DNA from: Bacillota bacterium
Lineage (GTDB): Bacteria; Bacillota; Clostridia; Christensenellales; UBA1242
Assembly (NCBI GenBank): GCA_009787915.1
Contig: WQSK01000025.1
Coordinates: forward strand, 1 to 13,277
Direction: 5' to 3'
Length of the DNA stretch: 13,277 nucleotides
Shown in pieces: positions 5,689 to 13,079 of this stretch. Each line of letters opens with the position of its first letter. The stretch's first letter is position 1. Below the pieces are notes generated by a model. That model did not search any database, had not been told where the DNA came from, and worked only from the letters and a program-made list of their open reading frames with translations. The translations under genes were made by a program, and so were the position numbers.

Positions 5689-8600
5689 ATGCCACTTAGA
5701 AAGAATTTAAAAAAGGTTTTGGTTATTGGGTCGGGACCAATAGTAATCGGTCAAGCCGCCGAGTTTGATTATGCAGGCACACAGGCTTGCAGGGTTTTAA
5801 GGGACAATGGGATTGAGATTATTTTGGTGAACTCTAACCCAGCGACGATTATGACGGACACAAATATTGCAGACAGGATTTATATAGAACCGCTGACCCT
5901 CACCACCGTCAAACGTATTATTGAAAAAGAACGACCTGACGGCATTTTGTCGGGTCTTGGCGGACAGACAGGTTTGACCCTAAGTATGCAACTTGCAAAA
6001 TCTGGGTATTTAAAAAAGTATAACGTGCAATTGCTTGGCTCAAGCCCAGACACAATTGACAAGGCCGAGGATAGACAACTTTTCAAAGACACCATGGTTT
6101 CAATAGGACAACCAGTTTGCCCAAGTGTCACGACGACGGATATAAACGAAGCGTTGGGTTTTGCCGACAAAATCGGGTATCCAGTTGTGGTGAGGCCCGC
6201 CTTCACAATGGGCGGTGCGGGCGGAGGAATCGCCAAAGACAAAAAAGAACTGGAAGCGATTGGCTCTAATGGAATTTATTTGTCGCCTATAAACCAGATT
6301 TTGGTTGAAAAATCTATTGCAGGTTGGAAAGAAATCGAATTCGAGGTCATGCGCGATGCCAAGGGGAACTGTCTTATTATCTGTCCTATGGAAAACGTCG
6401 ACCCTGTTGGTGTGCACACGGGGGATTCTATTGTCGTTGCACCGACACAGACACTTAAAAAACAAGAACTTGATATGCTGAAAAAAGCATCCATTGACAT
6501 TGTTAATGCTTTGGGCGTTGAAGGCGGTTGTAATTGTCAACTTGCCCTGCACCCTACTTCTATGGAGTACGCAACAATCGAGGTCAACCCAAGGGTTTCA
6601 CGTTCTTCTGCCCTCGCGTCAAAAGCAACGGGCTATCCTATTGCAAAGGTGGCGACCATGATTGCAATAGGTTACAGTTTAGACGAGATTCCAAATGCAA
6701 TCACAGGCGGAAATTTGGCGCGTGTCGAGCCACAGGTTGATTACACCGTTGTTAAATTACCAAAGTGGCCGTTCGACAAATTTGTACACACCGATAAAAC
6801 ACTTGGCACCCAGATGAAAGCCACAGGTGAAGTAATGGCAATTGCAGACACGTTCGAGGATGCACTGTTAAAAGCAATTCGCGGAGCCGAGTTGGGGCTT
6901 GATTCGTTGAACTTGCCTCGCCTTGCAAACAAAACAGACAAGCGAATCCGCGAACTTTTGCACGAAGTCACTGATCAGCGTATATTTGTTTTATACGAAG
7001 CAATCAAACGCGGAATCTCTATTGACGAGATTTACGATATAACAAAGGTCAACCCTTGGTTTTTGGAAAGACTTAAAAACATTGTGGAGCGCAAAAATCC
7101 GAAAAAGAGGCCTTCTTTGGTTTATAAACCTGTTGCGCCTTATGTTGGGAAAAAGGGTTCAATTACACCATACTTCTACTCTGTCGTTGGCGACAAAGAT
7201 TGTGAGGCTCTACCCTATATAAACAAGAGCAAAAAGAAACGCGTTGTTGTCTTGGGCAGTGGGCCAATCCGAATTGGGCAAGGGGTCGAATTTGATTATG
7301 CTTGCGTACATTGTATTTGGACGTTGAAAAAACTTGGGTATGAAACAATTGTTATAAACAATAACCCTGAAACTGTTTCTACGGACTTTGACACGGCGGA
7401 TAGGTTATATTTCGAGCCCATAAACATTGACGATGTGATGAACGTAATTAACATCGAAAAGCCTGTTGGCGTGGTTGTTGCTTTTGGTGGTGGGACAGCG
7501 ATAAAACTTGCAAAAGAATTAAACAAACGCGGGGTCAACATAATAGGAACCAGTGCAGACAGCATCGACATTTGCGAGGACCGAAAAAGGTTTGACGAAC
7601 TTTTGGAAAAACTGGAAATAAGTCGACCAAAAGGCTTTGGTGTTCATACAGAAAAGGAAGCCCTTAAAGCCGCAAAAGATTTGGGTTACCCAGTGTTGCT
7701 TAGACCAAGTTACGTCCTCGGTGGGCAAAACATGATAATTGCGTACGACCAAAGCGATATCTCGGAATACATGAAAATCATCTTGGGGCACGAACTTAAT
7801 GGACCGATTTTGATTGATAAGTATCTTAAAGGTCGCGAAATCGAGGTTGATGCAATTTGCGACGGCGATGACGTTTTTATCCCAGGCGTCATGGAACAAA
7901 TCGAAAGCACAGGCGTTCACAGCGGGGATAGCATTTGCGCTTATCCATCTATTAACATCGGCGGATATTTGATGAACACTATTTATGCTCTGACACAAAA
8001 AATTACAAAGGCATTAAAGGTGCGGGGACTTATAAACATTCAATATGTTTTATATGACAACGAAATTTATGTAATCGAGGTCAACCCTCGGGCAAGTCGA
8101 ACGGTACCATACATGAGCAAAGTCACAAACATCCCGATGTGCGAGTTGGCAACAAAAACTGCGCTTGGGTTCAAATTAAAAGACCTTGGTGTAGCCCCTG
8201 GGATTGCGAAAGAACCACCTTACATCTCGGTCAAGGTTCCAGTGTTTTCGTTCGAGAAACTAACGGGTTTGGATACACATCTTGGTCCAGAGATGAAATC
8301 AACGGGCGAAGTCATGGGCATTGGAAGAAACCTTAAAGAAGCACTGTTCAAGGGTCTTGTTGCCGCAAAGAACAAGTTAAGTGAATCTGGTGGAGTTTTT
8401 ATAAGCGTCAAACAATCCGACCGTGAAAGCATAGAACACGTAGCATGGAAATTCTCTAAGGCAGGGTTTACACTTTTTGGTACGAAAGGAACGGCGGATT
8501 ATCTTTGTGATAAGGGTCTTAAAGTAACCATAGTTGACAAAATCTCACAAAATCCAAAGAGCAACATTTTGTCTTTGATGGATGAAAACAAGATTGCGTA

Positions 8601-8796
8601 TATTGTGTCTACATCAAAAAAAGGCCGCGACCCAGAACGTGACAGCGTACGTATGAGGCGACGTGCTTGTGCCCTTGGTATAAGCGTAACAACATCGGTT
8701 GAAACCGCCGCGGCACTTATTGACAGCATCATAAGCGGTTACAGCGAAGAAAACACAACCCTTGTAGAGATGTGTTCATTGGGGTCGTTTATTTAA
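5689..8796 (+). CDS. carB: Carbamoyl-phosphate synthase, large subunit
   Basis: CarB makes carbamoyl phosphate from bicarbonate, ammonia and two ATP. The ammonia normally comes from glutamine through the small subunit CarA. The 1035 residues show the internal duplication of the family. The first half starts VLVIGSGPIVIGQAAEFDYAG at about residue 10, and its ATP-grasp includes ENVDPVGVHTGDS at about 235-248. The second half starts VVVLGSGPIRIGQGVEFDYA at about 518, and its ATP-grasp includes GVHSGDS at about 741-747. From about 900 the C-terminal MGS-like allosteric domain begins (FISVKQSD, GTKGTADYL, RRRACALGISVTTSVETA). Full-length homologues run about 1060-1075, so this one is slightly short at the end. 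One motif in the second half reads AFGGGTAIKLA where GGQTA is usual. The start has AGGAGG (5677-5682) six nt upstream. It is the last gene of the operon. Its stop overlaps the convergent nuclease gene by 4 nt and no terminator follows. No carA lies in the window. Confidence 0.97.
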   Translation: MPLRKNLKKVLVIGSGPIVIGQAAEFDYAGTQACRVLRDNGIEIILVNSNPATIMTDTNIADRIYIEPLTLTTVKRIIEKERPDGILSGLGGQTGLTLSMQLAKSGYLKKYNVQLLGSSPDTIDKAEDRQLFKDTMVSIGQPVCPSVTTTDINEALGFADKIGYPVVVRPAFTMGGAGGGIAKDKKELEAIGSNGIYLSPINQILVEKSIAGWKEIEFEVMRDAKGNCLIICPMENVDPVGVHTGDSIVVAPTQTLKKQELDMLKKASIDIVNALGVEGGCNCQLALHPTSMEYATIEVNPRVSRSSALASKATGYPIAKVATMIAIGYSLDEIPNAITGGNLARVEPQVDYTVVKLPKWPFDKFVHTDKTLGTQMKATGEVMAIADTFEDALLKAIRGAELGLDSLNLPRLANKTDKRIRELLHEVTDQRIFVLYEAIKRGISIDEIYDITKVNPWFLERLKNIVERKNPKKRPSLVYKPVAPYVGKKGSITPYFYSVVGDKDCEALPYINKSKKKRVVVLGSGPIRIGQGVEFDYACVHCIWTLKKLGYETIVINNNPETVSTDFDTADRLYFEPINIDDVMNVINIEKPVGVVVAFGGGTAIKLAKELNKRGVNIIGTSADSIDICEDRKRFDELLEKLEISRPKGFGVHTEKEALKAAKDLGYPVLLRPSYVLGGQNMIIAYDQSDISEYMKIILGHELNGPILIDKYLKGREIEVDAICDGDDVFIPGVMEQIESTGVHSGDSICAYPSINIGGYLMNTIYALTQKITKALKVRGLINIQYVLYDNEIYVIEVNPRASRTVPYMSKVTNIPMCELATKTALGFKLKDLGVAPGIAKEPPYISVKVPVFSFEKLTGLDTHLGPEMKSTGEVMGIGRNLKEALFKGLVAAKNKLSESGGVFISVKQSDRESIEHVAWKFSKAGFTLFGTKGTADYLCDKGLKVTIVDKISQNPKSNILSLMDENKIAYIVSTSKKGRDPERDSVRMRRRACALGISVTTSVETAAALIDSIISGYSEENTTLVEMCSLGSFI

Positions 8797-9890
8797 CGCT
8801 TTTCCGTTATCGCATAGCCTAGTCTTTTAGCATGTTCAATAAATTTGTCTATGTTTCCAGTACCCCATTGCGTACAGACTGCGATTTGTTCTCCGCTTGG
8901 CAATTTTATTGGATTTCTTATATTGTGTCTTGCTCCCCTTGTCAAATGGATATTTTGTGCTTCATCAAGGGGCCTAACTAGACCCCATTGTTTTGCACTT
9001 ATGAGTAACACATCAGGGAATGCAAGTTTCAACTCATTAATGTTACTGGGTCGCTGGTTCCTAACGAATTCATTTATTACTGCAAGAACCAGCGGACTTT
9101 TACCACCAACCGATTTTCCATTTAATGTATATTGTGTATAGTCTTTTGTATTTTGACCTGCAAATTTACCATAACGAACATCCGTTGTCGTTCGTTGTTC
9201 CCGTTGGTCATAGACAAGTGGCACATGCGGGACGTTTTTGGTTATAGAAATTTTGATACCTTTTAGTATCTCGTCAATAGTTTCTTGTGAATATGATTTC
9301 GACAATTCTTGTCTTATTATATCACAGACAAAGTTATTTCCATAATCGGTACAGAAATTATTTATTTCATCCTGTATCTTTTCTTTTTCTTGGATTAAAG
9401 CAAGTTTTTTGAAACAAAAGTCTTTAAGTGCTTCCAAACAGAAATTTTCTTTTGCTAGCAACGATACCACTTCTATCCCATTGCTCGAATTTTTATCAAA
9501 CTCGATATTACAAACTTTTATTGGCTTTTTTCTGCCATAATATACTTGCATAGTATCACCAATTAAAATACCAAAATCCGTATCAAGCAACAACATATAA
9601 GACCTCAGTTGTTCCAAATGATTTTCATTTGAAATTGAATTTGGTCTTTTTAATTCTACGACATAATTAACGGTATCTCCATTTTTAATAACAATATCCG
9701 CATAATAACCATGTTGCAGAGAGCCAACACTCATCTTATGCTGTGGTACAAGTTCATATTTGCTTTCTTTCCAGCCCAAGGCGTGGAAAATTTTTTCAAA
9801 TGCTATTTGGTATTCTTGTTCTCGGCAATTTTTGTTCTTGCACTTATTCACATGGAAACAAATTTCTTCCCAGACTTCATTGTAATCCAT
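8793..9890 (-). CDS. HsdR-N-type PD-(D/E)xK nuclease with an unassigned C-terminal domain
   Basis: This 365-residue protein resembles the nuclease end of type I restriction subunits without the helicase motor. The catalytic pattern is D65 in YADIVI, then E79-L-K81 in VVELKRP, then Q94 and Y98 in QLRSY, the QxxxY motif known from HsdR nucleases. Residues about 150-215 are charged and helical. The C-terminal 110 residues (GGKSPLVLAVINEF about 262-275, CTQWGTGNIDKFI at 339-351) form a second compact domain; I do not know its name and guess at nucleic-acid binding. No methylase or specificity gene is nearby. The ATG at 9890 directly abuts the pyrFE stop, with only a weak GGGA upstream, so translation is probably coupled to pyrFE. 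The far end overlaps the carB stop by 4 nt. The gene is clearly A+T-richer than the pyr genes on both sides, which suggests acquisition by transfer. Biological role unknown; defence or DNA quality control are guesses. Confidence 0.82.
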   Translation of the reverse strand: MDYNEVWEEICFHVNKCKNKNCREQEYQIAFEKIFHALGWKESKYELVPQHKMSVGSLQHGYYADIVIKNGDTVNYVVELKRPNSISNENHLEQLRSYMLLLDTDFGILIGDTMQVYYGRKKPIKVCNIEFDKNSSNGIEVVSLLAKENFCLEALKDFCFKKLALIQEKEKIQDEINNFCTDYGNNFVCDIIRQELSKSYSQETIDEILKGIKISITKNVPHVPLVYDQREQRTTTDVRYGKFAGQNTKDYTQYTLNGKSVGGKSPLVLAVINEFVRNQRPSNINELKLAFPDVLLISAKQWGLVRPLDEAQNIHLTRGARHNIRNPIKLPSGEQIAVCTQWGTGNIDKFIEHAKRLGYAITEKR

Positions 9891-11363
9891 TTATTTAATT
9901 CCCACAAGTTTTCTAAGGGTCGGCATATCAACGATATAGTGCATCTTAAGTCCGTTGTCGCGGTAGTTCTTTTCGGATTCCTCTGTGCGTTTACAGAAAA
10001 TAAACGCGTCGGTGATTTGAACACCGAAAGTTTCGCGTAACATTTTTACGTCACGGATTAGGCTGTTCCCCGTGGTTGCGACGTCCTCTATCATAACGAT
10101 TGATTCCCCTGATTTGATTTCACCCAAGAGGTCACTGTGTGTGGGTTCCTGCCCTCGTTCTTTTCTTAGTAGAATTGTTGGCTTGTCCAGAAAATAAGAT
10201 ACAAGGTCACCTGTGTTGATTGCGCCATAAGCAATTGATGCCACACGGTCAACTTTGGTCCCGCTTTTTTGAATCATCTGCACATACAAATACGCCATCA
10301 ATCGCCTAAGTTCGGGAAAAGCCATAAGGTTTCTTAAATTCAAAAACAGGTTTGTAAAATCGTTTTTTCCGATAATGCCGTCTTTTATAAATTTTCTGAG
10401 TTGGTCGACGCTCCCGTCCCATTTTACTCCTGCGTTTTTGAGTTTGTCTTTGCCTGCTTTTAAAAACGGCCAAGTTGCAAAGTCGTCACTTTTGGGTGCG
10501 ATGATAAGCCCCTTTTCAACAAGTTGTGTCGCCACATATTCTTTGACCGACATTGTTGGAACGGCGTTTTTTAACTCGCGATTGATTTCGTCGCGCCACC
10601 ATTTTGCGGCTTCCCCTGGTTTCTTACCGTTAAGATATTTTGCATTTGTTAAGCCCGAAGAAACCGAATAAATTGCATTGTTTCCTGCGTGTTTAACAAA
10701 TTGTAAATCGGCTCCTTGTCTTCCAAAACCTGGGCAAAGGGCGTGCCCCTCGGTCATATTGTTTTCGCGCTCTAACATTCTTATGTTTTTGATTGCGTCG
10801 ATTTTTGTACCGCCGACCACATAACCGACACGCTTTTGGTCTGCGGAACGGGCGTGCAGTGCCATTTGCTGATAGTTCAAAAGTCCACCGCTTAACAAAT
10901 CTTGAAAGTCACGCGCAGAGGGATTGCTTGTGGCGGTGAGGACGTAAACGCAAAGATTTTTGTCCGCGTCAAGATATGGTTGGATGACGTCTTTGCCACC
11001 CATATATGCGTTGACAACAACGATATCGGGACGAAAGTTGTTGATGTCTGCGTGCGCCCAATTCGATTGGGTGTTTGCTATGTCGCCACGTTTGACATCG
11101 AGTATTTTTATAAGACCATATTTCTTCCCTGCATAGTCCATAACGTTCATGGCGATTTGACGCCACTCTGGTGACTTTTCATAAAACGCAAGTTGTGGCT
11201 TTACCGCAACAACGTATTCCGCGCACTCGTCAATTACAGATTTTAGATAGCCCTCCAAATCTCCCTTGGCGGCTTTGACTTCTTCAATATCTGGGTCGAT
11301 TCCAAGAACCAACCTTGTGTTTTTACTTTTAATAAGTTTTTCAAGTTTTACAAAACCAATCAT
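9891..11363 (-). CDS. pyrFE: Bifunctional OMP decarboxylase / orotate phosphoribosyltransferase
   Basis: A fusion catalysing the last two steps to UMP: orotate plus PRPP to OMP, then decarboxylation. The order is decarboxylase first, the reverse of animal UMP synthase. The N-terminal half (about 1-275) is the bacterial group of OMP decarboxylases with VKPQLAFYE (54-62), catalytic DVKRGD (89-94), PGFGRQG (211-217) and SSGLTNA (235-241). The C-terminal half (about 278-490) is OPRT-like, with LNLRNLMAFPELRRL (341-355) and the PRPP loop VMIEDVATTGNS (423-434). Two departures from typical OPRT are visible. The flexible loop reads RKERGQEPTH (400-409) instead of RKExKxyG or RKExKxHG. The orotate-binding LKSGxxSPxYxDLR stretch is replaced by a longer segment at about 300-345. 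GGAGG (11377-11373) precedes the ATG. The gene overlaps pyrD by 4 nt and abuts the nuclease gene. 490 residues is normal for the fusion. Confidence 0.94.
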   Translation of the reverse strand: MIGFVKLEKLIKSKNTRLVLGIDPDIEEVKAAKGDLEGYLKSVIDECAEYVVAVKPQLAFYEKSPEWRQIAMNVMDYAGKKYGLIKILDVKRGDIANTQSNWAHADINNFRPDIVVVNAYMGGKDVIQPYLDADKNLCVYVLTATSNPSARDFQDLLSGGLLNYQQMALHARSADQKRVGYVVGGTKIDAIKNIRMLERENNMTEGHALCPGFGRQGADLQFVKHAGNNAIYSVSSGLTNAKYLNGKKPGEAAKWWRDEINRELKNAVPTMSVKEYVATQLVEKGLIIAPKSDDFATWPFLKAGKDKLKNAGVKWDGSVDQLRKFIKDGIIGKNDFTNLFLNLRNLMAFPELRRLMAYLYVQMIQKSGTKVDRVASIAYGAINTGDLVSYFLDKPTILLRKERGQEPTHSDLLGEIKSGESIVMIEDVATTGNSLIRDVKMLRETFGVQITDAFIFCKRTEESEKNYRDNGLKMHYIVDMPTLRKLVGIK

Positions 11364-12271
11364 ACTTTAAGACCTCCTACAATTTCGTCCAGCGAGTTTA
11401 TCTTGTTTTCGCGACACCATTTTTCTAAATCGGCAACCATTTTCGGCACACACATCGGGTCGGTCAACAAACCCGTGCCGACTTGAACAAGAGTTGCCCC
11501 GCACAACATAAATTCGATAACGTCGCGATAGTCCGAAATCCCACCGCAACCAATAACTGGAATCTTGACCGCGTTAAAAACATCCCATGTCATTTTTAGG
11601 GCAACAGGTTTTACCGCAGGCCCGCTTAAACCACCGACCTTGTTCCCAAGTATCGGCTTTCGGGTTTTTATATCAACCGCCATTGCGGCCAACGTGTTTA
11701 TAAGGCTTATTGCATCCGCCCCCGCAGATTCCGCGGCCTTTGCTATGACAGCAATGTTTGTAACGTTCGGGGTCAGTTTTACAATAAGCGGTTTTTTCGT
11801 AACTTTGCGAACCGCGGATACCACTTCTTTTGTCATCTCGGGGTCGACACCAAAACTCATACCTCCGCATGATTTCCCAAGGTTCGGGCACGAGATATTA
11901 AGTTCAATCGCATCGACGTTTGATTTGTCCAGTTGGCTAGCCACATAGACATAATCCTCTATGGTTGTTCCGCACGCGTTTGCAATAACGGGCACACCTT
12001 GTTTTTTCATAAATGGCAAATCATTTTTTATAAAAGCATCAACACCAGGGTTTTGGAGCCCCACACTATTGAGCATACCGCCTACCGTTTCCACTGTTCG
12101 TGGTGCCACGTTTCCTTGACGTTTTGCGCGCGTCACACCTTTGGTTATTAGACCGCCAAATGTTGCCAATTCATAAAACTCGGCTACTTCACGCCCCATG
12201 TTGAACGTACCGCTCGCGGGCAAGATTGGGTTTTTGAACTTCAACCCAAGTACTTTTCTCTCTAAGACCAT
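11360..12271 (-). CDS. pyrD: Dihydroorotate dehydrogenase, class 1B catalytic subunit
   Basis: PyrD oxidises dihydroorotate to orotate using FMN. In class 1B the electrons pass through PyrK (FAD, 2Fe-2S) to NAD+. The 303 residues are the family's usual length. Visible are PASGTFN (18-24), the substrate loop LNSVGLQNPG (67-76), and ELNISCPN (123-130) with the expected catalytic cysteine C128. The phosphate-binding lysine lies in VKLTPNVT and the FMN-phosphate glycines in the GCGGI segment near 242-246. A soluble enzyme is expected, with no membrane-binding N-terminal helix as in class 2. GGAGG (12283-12279) stands 7 nt before the ATG. The first codons overlap pyrK by 10 nt and the TGA stop overlaps pyrFE as ATGA, so the genes are translationally coupled. 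The adjacent pyrK supports the 1B assignment over class 1A. Confidence 0.96.
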   Translation of the reverse strand: MVLERKVLGLKFKNPILPASGTFNMGREVAEFYELATFGGLITKGVTRAKRQGNVAPRTVETVGGMLNSVGLQNPGVDAFIKNDLPFMKKQGVPVIANACGTTIEDYVYVASQLDKSNVDAIELNISCPNLGKSCGGMSFGVDPEMTKEVVSAVRKVTKKPLIVKLTPNVTNIAVIAKAAESAGADAISLINTLAAMAVDIKTRKPILGNKVGGLSGPAVKPVALKMTWDVFNAVKIPVIGCGGISDYRDVIEFMLCGATLVQVGTGLLTDPMCVPKMVADLEKWCRENKINSLDEIVGGLKV

Positions 12272-13002
12272 ATTACATCCTCCGATTTAAACACGGGACC
12301 TTCACAACAGATTCTTAGGTTTTCTTCCTCGCCGTTTACCAAAACACGTTGGTTACAGCACAAACATGCCCCGAAACCGCACGCCATTCGTTGCTCTAAA
12401 GACACAAACACGGGAATCGTGAGTTTTTTGTTACAAAGTGCTTTTAACATAGGCTCTGGTCCACATGCAAAGATTACATCGGGCTTGATTTTGGGTATGG
12501 CTTTTTCGGCATCGTCTGTGACAAAGCCTCCGATATTTACAACCAATTCTTTGGAAGCGGTTTTAAATTCTTTTTCCAATAAAACGAGTTCTTTTGCCGT
12601 AAACCCAAGAAACGAATAACAATTAGCATGGTTTTTCACAACCGACAAAAGTGGGAACGCACCGATGCCTCCGCCGATTAACATAATCTTTTTGTCTTTC
12701 AAACCCGACAAGTCAAACCCGTTCCCCAGGGGCAACAAAACATCCAACGTGTCGCCAACTTTTGCGTTTGAGAGTGCACGGGTTCCGTCGCCTCGGACGG
12801 TGAAACCAAAGTCCACGGTTTTATTTTTTTCATCCCAATCACAAATCGCGAAAGGACGCCTTAATGTAAACCCAGGAACGCGGACGTTTAAAAACTGACC
12901 TGGAATGATTTTTGGAAACTTCGGGAGTTCCAGTCTAAAAACAAAAGTATCCTTGGCGACATTGTCGATTTTAATTACTTTTGTGGTGTGTTGCTTTTGC
13001 AT
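12262..13002 (-). CDS. pyrK: Dihydroorotate dehydrogenase electron-transfer subunit
   Basis: PyrK takes electrons from the PyrD FMN through a 2Fe-2S cluster and FAD to NAD+. In the 246 residues the FAD-binding motif is RRPFAICD (48-55, family RPxS/A). The nucleotide-binding glycine loop is IGGGIGAFPLL (109-119), with a second conserved site at FACGPEPML (178-186). The cluster cysteines are C208, C213 and C216 (C-x4-C-x2-C) plus C232 in CCEGPVF. Extra cysteines C215 and C233 sit next to the ligands. It is the first gene of the minus-strand pyr operon. The start MQKQHTTKVIKI agrees with family starts, but ACTTTAACC upstream holds no SD, and a -10 box lies 8 nt before the ATG, which suggests a leaderless mRNA. 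Its last 10 nt overlap pyrD. Confidence 0.95.
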   Translation of the reverse strand: MQKQHTTKVIKIDNVAKDTFVFRLELPKFPKIIPGQFLNVRVPGFTLRRPFAICDWDEKNKTVDFGFTVRGDGTRALSNAKVGDTLDVLLPLGNGFDLSGLKDKKIMLIGGGIGAFPLLSVVKNHANCYSFLGFTAKELVLLEKEFKTASKELVVNIGGFVTDDAEKAIPKIKPDVIFACGPEPMLKALCNKKLTIPVFVSLEQRMACGFGACLCCNQRVLVNGEEENLRICCEGPVFKSEDVIWS

Positions 13003-13010
13003 GGTTAAAG

Positions 13011-13037
13011 TTTATATCATTTTAAAAAGATTGTCGA
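13011..13037 (-). promoter_or_regulatory. Probable promoter of the pyrK-pyrD-pyrFE-nuclease operon
   Basis: On the minus strand TGATATAAA gives an extended -10 (TATAAA at 13016-13011). TCGACA (13037-13032) matches the -35 consensus at five of six bases, with a short 15-bp spacer. Transcription would start about 13004, at or one to three bases ahead of the pyrK ATG (13002). Confidence 0.5.
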
Positions 13038-13057
13038 CTGATTTAAGACAAACTTTC

Positions 13058-13074
13058 AAATTCCACAGTATTAC
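13058..13074 (-). promoter_or_regulatory. Shared pyr motif ATACTGTGGA, pyrK copy
   Basis: On the minus strand GTAATACTGTGGAATTT repeats the pyrB-promoter word (2648-2663) with one substitution and one added A, in the same orientation relative to the gene. It lies about 55-70 nt before the pyrK ATG, upstream of the proposed promoter. It could be a regulator site or the -10 of a second, upstream promoter; I see no good -35 for the latter. Confidence 0.5.
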
Positions 13075-13079
13075 TTTTT

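Noticed and set aside
6100..7998. Several open frames on the minus strand opposite carB
   Set aside because: They are shadows of a strongly supported carB frame, with no SD sites or recognisable domains.
10375..12151. Plus-strand open frames opposite pyrFE and pyrD
   Set aside because: They lie fully within well-identified genes on the other strand and show no motif of their own.
13031..13052. Inverted repeat TTGTC/GACAA around the pyrK -35 region
   Set aside because: Only five pairs with an 11-nt spacer; too short to separate from chance.
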